Assembly: GCA_910579205.1 (NCBI GenBank)
Contig: CAJTTD010000010.1
Location: 1-64,000 of the forward strand
Length of the DNA stretch: 64,000 nt
Direction: 5' to 3'
Source: an uncultured Christensenella sp.
GTDB taxonomy: Bacteria > Bacillota > Clostridia > Christensenellales > Pumilibacteraceae
Under the pieces are notes generated by a model. The model was not told the DNA's origin. It did no database searches and saw only the letters and a list, made by a program, of their open reading frames with translations. The stretch's first letter is position 1. Each line of letters starts with the position of its first letter. Below, in pieces: positions 49,917-59,391 of the stretch. The position numbers and the translations under genes are program-made.

Positions 49917-52010
49917 ATGGATTGTAAGGTTTTTAAAACCGAGATCGGCGGCAGAGAAGTAACCGTCGAAACGGGCAAGTATGCGGGACAAGCCAACGGA
50001 TCGTGTATTATCCGTTGCGGCGACACCGTTGTTATGACTAACGTAACCATGGCGGAATCGCCCCGTCCCGGCATGGACTATTTCCCGCTCGGAGTGGACT
50101 TTGAAGAAAAGCTCTATTCCATAGGCAAGATCCCCGGCAGTTTTAAGCGCAGAGAGGGGCGCGGCAGCGACAAGGCGATACTTACGTCGCGTCTTATAGA
50201 CAGACCTATACGCCCGCTGTTCCCCAAAGGACTTTTCAACGACGTATCGGTCGTGGCGACCGCGCTGTCGGTAGACACCAATATCCCGCCCGAAGTATTC
50301 GGCATGCTGGGCAGCTCGATAGCTCTTTCCATATCGGATATCCCGTTTATGGGACCTACCGGCTCCGTGGTAGTCGGTTGCGTGGACGGCAAGTACGTTA
50401 TCAACCCCGACAACGAGCAACGCGCCAAAAGCACCATGCACGTATACGTGTCGGGCACTGCCGACGCCATAATGATGGTGGAAGCGGGCGCGCAAGAGGT
50501 GTCCGAAGAGCAAATGCTCGGCGGCATACTCTTTGCTCATGAAGAGATCAAAAGACAAGTCAAGTTCATCAACGACATCGTCAAGAAAATAGGCAAGCCC
50601 AAGCGCGAGATGGAGCTTTACCATATCGGCGAAGACGTGGAAAAAGCCGTTCGCAAATATGCGGACAAAAAGCTCGACAAAGCGCTCGAAACGTTTGACA
50701 GATCGGAACGTCAAGCCAATCAGGACGAAGTTCAAGCGGACGTCATGGCGCATTTCGCCGAAGAATTTGCGGGAAGAGAACGCGAGATCGGCGATACCCT
50801 TTACTACATGACAAAGGAAAAAGTGCGCGAAAAGATACTTTCCAAGGGCGTTCGTCCCGACGGACGTAAAACTACCGACATTCGCGACATATGGTGCGAA
50901 GCGGGCGTATTGCCGCGCACGCACGGCTCGGCGGTGTTTACCCGCGGGCAGTCGCAAGCTCTTTCCATATGCACGCTCGGCACGGCGCGCGACGCTCAAA
51001 AGCTCGACAATCTCGACGACGAAGAGACCAAGCGCTACATGCACCAATACAACATGCCTCCGTACTCGACGGGCGAAGCCAAACCGCTCCGCGCGCCCGG
51101 TCGGCGCGAGATAGGACACGGCGCGCTCGCCGAACGCGCGCTCGAACCCGTTATCCCGTCCGAAGAAGATTTCCCGTACACTATACGCGTCGTGTCCGAA
51201 ATACTTTCGTCCAACGGCTCCACGTCGCAAGCGAGCGTTTGCGGATCTACGCTGTCGCTCATGGACGCGGGCGTTCCCATCAAAGCGCCCGTAGCGGGCA
51301 TAGCAATGGGTCTTATCAAAGACGAAGCCAAAAACCGCCTTGCCATACTTTCGGACATCCAAGGCTTGGAGGACTTCCTCGGCGATATGGACTTTAAAGT
51401 AGCGGGTACGTCCAACGGCATCACTGCCATACAAATGGATATCAAGATCAAGGGCATAGACGAAAACATCCTGCGCACCGCGCTCGAACAAGCCCGCGTC
51501 GGCAGACTGCATATTTTGGGCAAAATGCTCGAGACTCTCGACAAGCCGCGCGAACAGCTTTCGCAGTACGCGCCCAAGATCATAATGTTCAATATCGATC
51601 CCGAAAAGATAGGCGACGTTATAGGCAAGTCGGGCAAGACGATAAACAAGATCGTGGAAGATACGGGCGTCAAGATAGATATCGAAGAGGACGGCAGAGT
51701 GTTTATAGCGGGCGTCGATCAGACGATGACCGACAAAGCCAAAGCCATCATACTCTCCATAGTCAAAGATCCCGAAGTGGGCGATGTGTACACAGGACCT
51801 GTAGTAACGGTGCGCGACGAGTTGGGCGCGTTTGTGGAGCTTTCTCCCGGACGGGACGGTATGATCCACATTGCAAAGCTCGGCAAGTTTGCGGGAAAAC
51901 GGCTCAACGCCGTTTCCGAAGTCCTAAATGTGGGCGACACCGTTAAGGTGGAAGTAGTGAGCTTTACAAAACAGGGCAAGATAGACCTTAAGCTCGTCGA
52001 AAAATTGTAA
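49917..52010 (+). CDS. pnp: polyribonucleotide nucleotidyltransferase (PNPase)
   Basis: A 697-residue phosphorolytic 3'-5' exoribonuclease. Two RNase PH cores flank a helical domain (first core about 1-215 with KIPGSFKRREGRGSDKAI, second about 310-540 with GQSQALSICTLG and GSTLSLMDAGVPIKAPVAG), followed by the KH domain (IGDVIGKSGKTINKI, about 560-575) and the S1 domain (GAFVELSPGRDGMIHIAKLG, about 640). AGGAGA precedes the ATG. A terminator-like hairpin directly after the stop precedes the ylxY-like gene. Confidence 0.96.
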   Translation: MDCKVFKTEIGGREVTVETGKYAGQANGSCIIRCGDTVVMTNVTMAESPRPGMDYFPLGVDFEEKLYSIGKIPGSFKRREGRGSDKAILTSRLIDRPIRPLFPKGLFNDVSVVATALSVDTNIPPEVFGMLGSSIALSISDIPFMGPTGSVVVGCVDGKYVINPDNEQRAKSTMHVYVSGTADAIMMVEAGAQEVSEEQMLGGILFAHEEIKRQVKFINDIVKKIGKPKREMELYHIGEDVEKAVRKYADKKLDKALETFDRSERQANQDEVQADVMAHFAEEFAGREREIGDTLYYMTKEKVREKILSKGVRPDGRKTTDIRDIWCEAGVLPRTHGSAVFTRGQSQALSICTLGTARDAQKLDNLDDEETKRYMHQYNMPPYSTGEAKPLRAPGRREIGHGALAERALEPVIPSEEDFPYTIRVVSEILSSNGSTSQASVCGSTLSLMDAGVPIKAPVAGIAMGLIKDEAKNRLAILSDIQGLEDFLGDMDFKVAGTSNGITAIQMDIKIKGIDENILRTALEQARVGRLHILGKMLETLDKPREQLSQYAPKIIMFNIDPEKIGDVIGKSGKTINKIVEDTGVKIDIEEDGRVFIAGVDQTMTDKAKAIILSIVKDPEVGDVYTGPVVTVRDELGAFVELSPGRDGMIHIAKLGKFAGKRLNAVSEVLNVGDTVKVEVVSFTKQGKIDLKLVEKL

Positions 52011-52023
52011 ACCGATTATAAAT

Positions 52024-52064
52024 ACGCCTCGGTTATGAATACAAATAACCGAGGTGTGTTTTTT
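52024..52064 (+). terminator. terminator after pnp that overlaps the ribosome site of the next gene
   Basis: CCTCGGTTAT (52027-52036) pairs perfectly with ATAACCGAGG (52045-52054); three more pairs extend the stem. TTTTTT follows at 52059-52064 and the next ATG is at 52065. GAGGTG (52051-52056), the ribosome site of the next gene, lies in the right arm. Confidence 0.8.
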
Positions 52065-52793
52065 ATGAGCGGCATTAAAGCAAGAGTAAAATTTTTTCGC
52101 ATCGTTTTGGGCAATATAGTAATATTGGCGACAGTAGCTACTTTGTTGCTCGTTACGCTGCCCGTTGGCACGTCGCGCGCCGACGTTCCCAACAAATCGC
52201 CGCTGTATGCGGGCAAGTCGGCGCTCAAAGTGTCGCTCATGGTCAACGTATATTGGGGCAATGAGTACATCGCGCCCATGCTCGAGATAATGAAACGTTA
52301 CAACGTCAAGACCACGTTTTTTGTGGGCGGCTCGTGGGCGGCGGCAAACGCAAGCACGCTGCGCGCGATAGCGGACGACGGGCACGAAATAGGCAATCAC
52401 GGATATTATCACAAAGACCACACCAAACTCGACGCGGAGTATAACAGAAAAGAGATAGCGTCCGCGCATGATGTCGTAAAAGACGTGCTGGATATCGACA
52501 TGGATCTTTTTGCGCCTCCGTCGGGCGCGTTTTGCGACGATACTCTGTCCGTTGCGGAAGAACTCGGGTACAGAACGATCATGTGGACGCGCGACACGGT
52601 GGATTGGCGCGACCACGATCCCGACGTCATATACAAGCGCGCCGTTAAAAACATCAAGGGCGGCGATCTGATACTCATGCATCCTACGGAAAGCACGTTA
52701 AAAGCACTCGAGCGCATAATTATAACCGTATATTCGCACAATCTGCGCATTGCGCCCGTAAGCAGCGTTTTGGACGGTGAAAGCAATCTTTAA
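52065..52793 (+). CDS. ylxY: YlxY-like polysaccharide-deacetylase family protein
   Basis: A 242-residue NodB-fold protein with an N-terminal membrane anchor or signal segment (GNIVILATVATLLLVTLPVG). Motifs present: TFFVGG, HEIGNHGYYHKDH (metal His pair), APPSGAF, WTRDTVDW and LILMHPT. The first catalytic motif, TFDDG in active deacetylases, reads SLMVNVYWG, so the general-base Asp is missing; I recall YlxY proteins sharing this change. Position between pnp and an M16 peptidase matches Bacillus subtilis ylxY. The ATG at 52065 is chosen because GAGGTG is eight bases upstream; an ATG at 52035 lies within the terminator hairpin. Confidence 0.82.
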   Translation: MSGIKARVKFFRIVLGNIVILATVATLLLVTLPVGTSRADVPNKSPLYAGKSALKVSLMVNVYWGNEYIAPMLEIMKRYNVKTTFFVGGSWAAANASTLRAIADDGHEIGNHGYYHKDHTKLDAEYNRKEIASAHDVVKDVLDIDMDLFAPPSGAFCDDTLSVAEELGYRTIMWTRDTVDWRDHDPDVIYKRAVKNIKGGDLILMHPTESTLKALERIIITVYSHNLRIAPVSSVLDGESNL

Positions 52794-52828
52794 CGCGATA
52801 CAAACAACGAAACGAATAGAGGACTATC

Positions 52829-54085
52829 ATGACGATAAAAAAATACAAAAGCGGGCTTACCGTCGCAATAGAGGAAAACAAAGCGTTGCGTTCGGTAACG
52901 TCGGGCATAATGGTGGGCGCTGGAAGCGCATACGAGACCGACGAGAATAACGGCATATCGCATTTTATAGAACACATGCAATTTAAAGGCACGTCCACGC
53001 GTTCCGCTCGGGACATTGTGGAGGCGTTCGACAATGCCGGGTCTGTATTCAACGCGTTTACGGGCAAGGAATACACTTGCTATTATTTTAAATCGATAGA
53101 CGAAAAGCTCGACGAATGCTTCGGCATACTGTGTGATCTGTTTCTGCATTCCACGTACGAGCAAGAAGAGCTGGACAGAGAACGCAAGGTGATCCTCGAA
53201 GAGATCAACATGAGCAAGGACGAGCCGGACGGCGTTTGCTACGACGTTTTGTACAAGACGGCGTACGGCGGTTCGCTCGGCATGGAGATACTCGGGTCAA
53301 AAAAGAACGTTGAGAGCTTTCAAAAAGCGGATATACTTAAATATCGCGCCGCGCATTATCTGCCGAGCAATACCGTAGTTGCGTTTGTGGGCAACATTTC
53401 GGAGGCTCACGCCTTGGAACTCGTAGAAAACTATCTGCGGGAGTTTGCTTGCGCAGAGCATACGCCGCCGCCCGTTGTTGCCGCTCAATCGTTTAAGAGC
53501 GGTTACGGCGAATATATACGCGATTACGAACAGTCGGAGATATCGGTGGCTTTTCCGTCGCTTAGATTGGGCGACGGGCGTTCCGCAGTGCTTTCCGCGC
53601 TCGACTTTATATTGGGCAACGGCATGAGTTCGCGCTTGTTCCAGCGTCTGCGCGAAAAAATGGGGCTTGTTTACAGCGTGTACACTTCGCCGTGGATGGG
53701 TAAGTGCAACGGCTTGTTTTCGGTGTGCGCCAACGTGAACGCTGTCAACGTGGCGGAAAGCGTCGCCGCAATAAAGGACGAAATAGACAAGATAGTCAAG
53801 CACGGCGTTACGGATGCGGAAACGGAAAAGGCGCGCACGCAATTAAAGGTCGCCACGCTCTTCGGCAAAGAAAATCCCATGAACTATATGCTTGCCGTCA
53901 TGCGGTGGCGCGTGCTATTGGACAGAACGTACGACGTGGACGAACTGATCTCACGCATAAACGCCGTAACGACAGACGATATAAACAAACTCGCGCGCGA
54001 GATATTCTCTTCGGAGGCGGCTATAGCGTATGCGGGCAAGAGCGTTCCGCACCGCATCGATAAAATTTTCAACGGAGATATTTAA
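52829..54085 (+). CDS. M16 family zinc peptidase (YmxG/MlpA-like)
   Basis: A 418-residue soluble protein of the mitochondrial-processing-peptidase family. The inverted zinc motif HFIEH is at residues 45-49, and the third ligand lies in RERKVILEEINMSKDEP (about 115-130). The C-terminal half (FILGNGMSSRLFQRLREKMGLVYSVYT) is the usual M16C domain with the R/Y substrate-binding pair. In Bacillus subtilis the equivalent gene follows ylxY exactly as here. The next gene starts directly after its stop codon. Confidence 0.92.
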   Translation: MTIKKYKSGLTVAIEENKALRSVTSGIMVGAGSAYETDENNGISHFIEHMQFKGTSTRSARDIVEAFDNAGSVFNAFTGKEYTCYYFKSIDEKLDECFGILCDLFLHSTYEQEELDRERKVILEEINMSKDEPDGVCYDVLYKTAYGGSLGMEILGSKKNVESFQKADILKYRAAHYLPSNTVVAFVGNISEAHALELVENYLREFACAEHTPPPVVAAQSFKSGYGEYIRDYEQSEISVAFPSLRLGDGRSAVLSALDFILGNGMSSRLFQRLREKMGLVYSVYTSPWMGKCNGLFSVCANVNAVNVAESVAAIKDEIDKIVKHGVTDAETEKARTQLKVATLFGKENPMNYMLAVMRWRVLLDRTYDVDELISRINAVTTDDINKLAREIFSSEAAIAYAGKSVPHRIDKIFNGDI

Positions 54086-54511
54086 ATGAACGACGGAAAA
54101 ACATTATCGGAAAACAAAGTTGTCGAGGACAAGCTGGACGTGCTATTCAGAATGCAAGCGGGTCTCGACGGATACATACGCGAAAAACGCGGGCTCGACT
54201 TTTCCAAAGGCGAGTGGGTATGCAAAAAAGCGATGGCGCTCATGGTGGAACTGGGCGAAGTGGTGTCCGAAGCGCAGTACAAGTGGTGGAAAAACTACGC
54301 GGAAATAGACGAAGCCGCGCTCAAAGAAGAGATAGTTGACGTATTGCACTTTTTTCTCGGCATGTGCATAGACAGCGGCATGTCGGCAGACGAACTGTTC
54401 GGGATATATTTAAAAAAGAACCAAGAAAATTACGACAGACAGAACGGTCTGTCTCAAAAAAAGGGATACGAACTCGATAAGTCGGACGGCAAAACGCCCG
54501 ACAAAAAATAA
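54086..54511 (+). CDS. dimeric dUTPase-like all-alpha NTP pyrophosphohydrolase
   Basis: A 141-residue helical protein. ALMVELGEVVSEAQYKWW (about 52-69) and EEIVDVLHFFLGMCIDSGM (about 79-97) supply the ExxE...ExxD metal-binding pattern of the dUTPase-2/MazG superfamily, and the KWW and LHFFL spacing is that of dimeric dUTPases, which hydrolyse dUTP/dUDP to dUMP. The hydrophilic tail (KKGYELDKSDGKTPDKK) is not part of the fold. It is translationally adjacent to the M16 peptidase. The MazG-like alternative cannot be excluded. Confidence 0.82.
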   Translation: MNDGKTLSENKVVEDKLDVLFRMQAGLDGYIREKRGLDFSKGEWVCKKAMALMVELGEVVSEAQYKWWKNYAEIDEAALKEEIVDVLHFFLGMCIDSGMSADELFGIYLKKNQENYDRQNGLSQKKGYELDKSDGKTPDKK

Positions 54512-54545
54512 TAGCGGGCTAATATAAAAAAATCGACCCAAAGAC

Positions 54546-54574
54546 TTGAAAACGATCACGGTCTGTGCTATAAT
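54546..54574 (+). promoter_or_regulatory. promoter of ftsK/spoIIIE
   Basis: TTGAAA (54546-54551) and TATAAT (54569-54574) are 17 bases apart with an extended TGC. A small hairpin CGATGC...GCATCG follows near 54592-54610. Confidence 0.8.
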
Positions 54575-54643
54575 GTATGCGTATAGATATGCGATGCCTA
54601 TTGCGCATCGGTATTTCTATGACTTTTTTTACCGAGGCGTAAG

Positions 54644-57600
54644 TTGGCACAGAGAGGAAATAAAAAAAGAAAAAACGCTAACTATGATAACGATCATGAA
54701 ATTTTCGGCGTAGTATTGATATTGGTGTCGGCGGTCTTATTGCTTTGCTTGGTAATACCGCCTATATTGGGCGTTGTAAGTCGCACCGTTTTCAGTTTTA
54801 TGCTGGGGGCGTTCGGGTTCGCGGTTTATCCCGTGCTTACGGCGCTGTTGACATTGGGCATATTGATCATGAAACGCCGTACGGAACGCCCCGGGAAACG
54901 CGGCGTTTGTATCGGGCTTATAGCGTTGTTTTTATTCTTTATACTCCAGCTTGCAACGACGCATCCGTTTTTGCGCGAGACGTATTCGCAATATATTTCG
55001 GACGTATACGAGATAAAATATTCGGCGGGCGGCGTCGTTCTCGGCACGCTTGCATTCGGGCTTAAGTCGGTAATAACCGAGATAGGCTGTTATATACTGT
55101 TTTCGTTGTTGATAGCGGGCGTTGTGCTGTATCTTGTTGATATAGTGGGTATTATCAAAAACAGACGCAAGAAGAAGCGCAAGGAAGAGCCGCAAGAGCC
55201 GCCCGCGCCCGTGCGCGTAGGCGCGCTTAATGTGATACCCGTAGAGCCTAAAAACGAATTGTTTACGGGGATCGTCAAGAGATCGCAACCCATACAGTCG
55301 GAATCGGGCATGGCGAGCGATATCCCGCAGTCTAACAAACGGTTGTTTACCGATTATTCGGACAGCCCGATAATAGATAAAAGAGACGATGACGGACCCA
55401 CGCGCAACAAGGCGGACGGAGATGTAGCCAATTCCGTCGCTTACAGCATGCTCTACGGCGGGTCGAGCGACATCAACAAGATAGAGATAGAAGAATTTTA
55501 CAAGCAGGAAGAGGGCGGAGCGTATCGCGAGCCGACTGCCGTAAAGAGCGGCAACTACTCCGCCATGGATCCCGCGCAACGCGTGTCGCACGACGCGGCT
55601 ATGAATAACGCCAATAAACCCAAAAAGATAGAGCATGACAATTCGGGTTACGGCGTGTTTTTCCCCGTGGAAAAGACCGTCGAGCTCAACGACGACGGAA
55701 TAGAAAACGCCGACGAGATAAAAGCAAAGCTGCAGCGCGACGCCGAGCGGCGCAGACAGCAAGAGATGGATAGCATAAACAGTCGAAGCTATCAACCCGA
55801 ACAGCCTATCCGCGGCGCTACTTTCAGCGCGCCCGGGTCGGGACTGCGCATAGAGCCGGAAATAGTCGATTTCAGACCGATAGAGCAAGAGGACATAATC
55901 GACGCGTCCGATCGAAACGGCGCGGTAAATACGCAAGCGCTTACCACTCCGCACGAGCTGTCTTCCGCGTTCGGTTTGTCTGCGAAAGAGGACGACGCGT
56001 TAAGCAGAGAGGCTTTTTCAATTTCGTCGGACGCCGCCGACACCGATTTTTCGGGCGGCTACGAGCAAGAAGACATCATCGACGCACACGCCGTGCGCGA
56101 TCTTTACGTACCCGAATCGGATAGCGATGACGTATCGTCCAACCGCGACGACATCATTGTGGGCAATGCTCAGCCGCAACCGAGAAAGATAGTAAGCTCC
56201 AATCTTTTGAACGACGAGATCATAAGATCGGATGCTTCGGCAAAAACGGTTACGGACATTGCAGACGGCGGCATAATAAACGCGTCGGGCGGCGGGTCGC
56301 TCATCATATCGGACGAGCCTGTGCGCGATTTGTCCGAAACGCACGATACCACAAAAGACCTCATCGACAATACCGATATGTCGGGCATGTACGTTAATGC
56401 CGAATCGGAAAAGCCCAAAGCCAAAAAGCAAAAGGGCGGAGCGCCGCTCGATAATCAAATAACGATAGACGCCGTTTTAAAAGAAAAAGCGGACGAATCG
56501 GTAGTGCTTGCAAACACCAAGCGCCATAAAAAATATAAGTTTGCTCCGCCGCCCATCGATCTTTTGAGACTTCACAGCAAGGCGGAAACGTCATCCGAAG
56601 AATTGCGCGATACCGCCAAAAAATTGGAAGAAGTGGTGAGCGGATTTTTAAAGTCTCCCGTGTCGGTCATAAGCATCGTTCCCGGTCCTACGGTTACGCG
56701 TTACGAACTCGAATTACAATCGGGCGTTCCCGTTAAGCAGATAGAGTCGCATAGCTCGGATATAGAATACGAGCTTGCTACATCGGGACACATCCGTATA
56801 GAAGCGCCCATACCGGGCAAGCGCGCCGTAGGTATAGAGATACCCAACAGAAAAACGTCGATAGTAGGGCTTAGGGAGATACTCGAGTCGAGCGAGTTTG
56901 AAAAAGCCAAATCGCCCATGACCGTGTCCGTAGGTAAGGATATAAGCGGCGGCGTGGTGCTTTGCGATCTGGAAAAAGTCCCACACTTACTTATAGCGGG
57001 TCAAACGGGCAGCGGTAAGAGCGCGTGCTTGAACGGACTTATAGTCAGCTTGCTGTATAAATCGAGTCCCGAAGATCTGCGCTTTATACTCGTCGATCCC
57101 AAGCAAGTCGAGTTTTCCGCGTATCGCGGCATGCCGCACTTGCTGTTCAACAATATCATTTACGAACCCAACGAGGTGCTCAACGCGCTCAAATGGGCGT
57201 GTAACGAAATGGAGCGCAGATACGCCTTGCTCTCTAAGTACGGCTGTAATCGGCTCGCTTCGTTCAACGCGTTGCCAGACGTGGCAATGGGCAATATAGA
57301 CAAGCTCCCGCACATAATAATCATAATCGACGAGCTTGCGGACATAATGCAGTCGGCGGTCAAGCGCGAAATAGAGGACGGCATAAAGAAGATAGCCGCC
57401 AAGGCGCGCGCCGCGGGAATACACTTGATAGTGGCGACACAGCGCCCGTCTGCGGACGTTATAACGGGTACGATCAAGACCAACCTCACGAGTCGCATTG
57501 CCTTTAAGGTGTCCGGTCAGCTCGAATCGCGCATAATACTCGACACTCAAGGCGCGGAAGCTCTCGTCGGACACGGCGACATGCTTTTCTATCCAGTGGA

Positions 57601-58003
57601 CTATACCGACCCGCGCAGAGTTCAAGGTTCTTACATCGAAGAGAACGAAGTTGCGGCTGTCATATGCGATATAAAAGAACGCTACGAATGCGACTTCGAC
57701 GACGACGCAGAGCGGTATGTGTTCAACAGCGGCAAGGGCGGCGCGACAGGCGGCGGAGATATGAGCAATTCAGACCCGTTGTTGCCCGACATAGTTGCAC
57801 TTGCGGTAAAGAGCAAGCAGATATCCACGTCCACCGTTCAAAGACGGTTTGCCATAGGCTATGCCCGCGCGGCGCGTATAATCGATCTTATGGAAGAGTC
57901 GGGTTATATCGGACCGAGCCCGGGCAACAGTAAACCTCGCGAAACGTATCTCACTGCGGAGCAGTACAAAGAGATATTCGGGCGCGACGTGGAAGACAGT
58001 TGA
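54644..58003 (+). CDS. ftsK: FtsK/SpoIIIE DNA translocase
   Basis: A 1119-residue membrane-anchored ATPase that pumps DNA through the division or sporulation septum. Start TTG at 54644 with GAGG six bases upstream. An N-terminal basic stretch precedes about four membrane helices (residues 20-175). A very long, acidic, low-complexity linker follows (about 180-600), including the repeated phrase EQEDIIDA. The motor has alpha and beta domains with Walker A GQTGSGKSACLN (about 786) and Walker B IIIIIDELADIM (about 890). The C-terminal gamma domain (SKQISTSTVQRRFAIGYARA) binds the KOPS/SRS orienting sequences. FtsK versus SpoIIIE cannot be decided by eye. Confidence 0.94.
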   Translation: MAQRGNKKRKNANYDNDHEIFGVVLILVSAVLLLCLVIPPILGVVSRTVFSFMLGAFGFAVYPVLTALLTLGILIMKRRTERPGKRGVCIGLIALFLFFILQLATTHPFLRETYSQYISDVYEIKYSAGGVVLGTLAFGLKSVITEIGCYILFSLLIAGVVLYLVDIVGIIKNRRKKKRKEEPQEPPAPVRVGALNVIPVEPKNELFTGIVKRSQPIQSESGMASDIPQSNKRLFTDYSDSPIIDKRDDDGPTRNKADGDVANSVAYSMLYGGSSDINKIEIEEFYKQEEGGAYREPTAVKSGNYSAMDPAQRVSHDAAMNNANKPKKIEHDNSGYGVFFPVEKTVELNDDGIENADEIKAKLQRDAERRRQQEMDSINSRSYQPEQPIRGATFSAPGSGLRIEPEIVDFRPIEQEDIIDASDRNGAVNTQALTTPHELSSAFGLSAKEDDALSREAFSISSDAADTDFSGGYEQEDIIDAHAVRDLYVPESDSDDVSSNRDDIIVGNAQPQPRKIVSSNLLNDEIIRSDASAKTVTDIADGGIINASGGGSLIISDEPVRDLSETHDTTKDLIDNTDMSGMYVNAESEKPKAKKQKGGAPLDNQITIDAVLKEKADESVVLANTKRHKKYKFAPPPIDLLRLHSKAETSSEELRDTAKKLEEVVSGFLKSPVSVISIVPGPTVTRYELELQSGVPVKQIESHSSDIEYELATSGHIRIEAPIPGKRAVGIEIPNRKTSIVGLREILESSEFEKAKSPMTVSVGKDISGGVVLCDLEKVPHLLIAGQTGSGKSACLNGLIVSLLYKSSPEDLRFILVDPKQVEFSAYRGMPHLLFNNIIYEPNEVLNALKWACNEMERRYALLSKYGCNRLASFNALPDVAMGNIDKLPHIIIIIDELADIMQSAVKREIEDGIKKIAAKARAAGIHLIVATQRPSADVITGTIKTNLTSRIAFKVSGQLESRIILDTQGAEALVGHGDMLFYPVDYTDPRRVQGSYIEENEVAAVICDIKERYECDFDDDAERYVFNSGKGGATGGGDMSNSDPLLPDIVALAVKSKQISTSTVQRRFAIGYARAARIIDLMEESGYIGPSPGNSKPRETYLTAEQYKEIFGRDVEDS

Positions 58004-58029
58004 TAAACAGAACGGAGCAATAATACACA

Positions 58030-59391
58030 ATGAAAAACGTAGCCGTAATTTCACTTGGCTGTGATAAAAACAGAGTCGATACCGAGCGTATGCTTTACCG
58101 CATAACGCGCGGCGGTTACGGCATATGCGATATTTCGGACGCGGACGTTATAATCGTCAATACTTGCGCGTTTATAGAGAGCGCGCGGCAAGAGAGCATA
58201 GACACGTTGCTGTCTTGCGCGCGGCTCAAGCAAACGGGCAAGTGCAAGCGTTTGATAGCTACGGGATGTTTGCCGCAAAAGTACAGAGACGAATTGATAT
58301 ATGCAATACCCGAAGTCGATGCGTTTTTGGGCGCGTTCGAGTACGACAAGATACTGCGCGCTATAGACGGCGATAGCGCCGAAGAGAGCGCCGCGAGTTG
58401 TACAGACGCAGCTTGTACTTGCGAAGGCGGCGACGAGTATTCCGCTTTTTGCATAGAGGAGAACACGCCGCGACTGTTGACCACGTATCCGCACACGGCT
58501 TACATAAAGATAGCGGAGGGTTGCAATAATCACTGTACGTTTTGCACCATTCCGTCTATACGCGGAAAATACAGATCGCGACCGCTCGCCGATGTTTTGC
58601 GCGAAGCCGAAGGGCTTGCCAAAGACGGAGTAAAAGAACTCATACTCGTAGCGCAAGACGTAACCCGTTACGGCGCGGATATGGGCAGCTCGCTGTTGCA
58701 ACTGCTCGACGGTCTGGAAAAACTCCCGCTCGATATGATAAGATTGCTGTACTGTTATCCCGAGCAAGTTTCCGACGAGCTTATAGAAAAGATAGCCGTA
58801 TCGGACAAGATAGCCAAATATATAGACATCCCCGTTCAGCACGGATGCGACAAAATACTCAAGCTGATGAACAGAAAAACGACGAGCGGGCGCATTATCG
58901 AGCTTGTCGATAAACTGCACGCCAAAGGCATTGCGGTGCGTACAACGCTTATGACGGGGTTTCCGGGCGAGACGGAAAGCGATTTCGACGAGTTGTGCGA
59001 GTTCGTTCGCCGTATACGCCCCGAGTATGCGGGCGTGTTCGCGTATTCCAAAGAGAACGGCACTGCTGCGGCGCGCTTGGGCGGGCATGTGAAAAAATCG
59101 GACAAAGTGCGGCGAGTCAAAAAGCTCGGCGGCATATGCGCGGGTTTGACGCGAGAGTTCAACGAAAGCCTCTGCGGAAAGACGATCGACGTGCTGTATG
59201 AGGACGTTGACTACGACAGAGATATGTTCGTGGGGCGCGCGCGATTCCAGTCTCCCGATGTGGACGGGCGCGTCTACTTTAAAGCGAACGGCATAGACGT
59301 AGGGAATTTTTACAGAGTAAAGATAGACGGCTGCGACGATTACGATCTTTACGGATCGGCGGAGGGTTACGATGAAAATGAATCTGCCTAA
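58030..59391 (+). CDS. rimO: ribosomal protein uS12 methylthiotransferase RimO
   Basis: A 453-residue radical-SAM enzyme that adds a methylthio group to an aspartate of ribosomal protein S12. The N-terminal UPF0004 domain starts VAVISLGCDKNRVDTERM and carries its three cluster cysteines (SLGC, NTCAF, ATGCLPQ). The radical-SAM motif GCNNHCTFCTIPSIRGKYRSR-type is at about 165-185, and a C-terminal TRAM domain ends the protein. RimO rather than MiaB is indicated by SLGCDKNRVD. Its last 20 bases overlap pgsA. A short Cys-containing insertion at about 118-140 (CTDAACTC) is not typical. Confidence 0.93.
   Translation: MKNVAVISLGCDKNRVDTERMLYRITRGGYGICDISDADVIIVNTCAFIESARQESIDTLLSCARLKQTGKCKRLIATGCLPQKYRDELIYAIPEVDAFLGAFEYDKILRAIDGDSAEESAASCTDAACTCEGGDEYSAFCIEENTPRLLTTYPHTAYIKIAEGCNNHCTFCTIPSIRGKYRSRPLADVLREAEGLAKDGVKELILVAQDVTRYGADMGSSLLQLLDGLEKLPLDMIRLLYCYPEQVSDELIEKIAVSDKIAKYIDIPVQHGCDKILKLMNRKTTSGRIIELVDKLHAKGIAVRTTLMTGFPGETESDFDELCEFVRRIRPEYAGVFAYSKENGTAAARLGGHVKKSDKVRRVKKLGGICAGLTREFNESLCGKTIDVLYEDVDYDRDMFVGRARFQSPDVDGRVYFKANGIDVGNFYRVKIDGCDDYDLYGSAEGYDENESA

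Noticed and set aside
52035..52064. ATG at 52035 as start of the ylxY-like gene
   Set aside because: It lies in the loop of a terminator hairpin with no ribosome site; the ATG at 52065 has GAGGTG.
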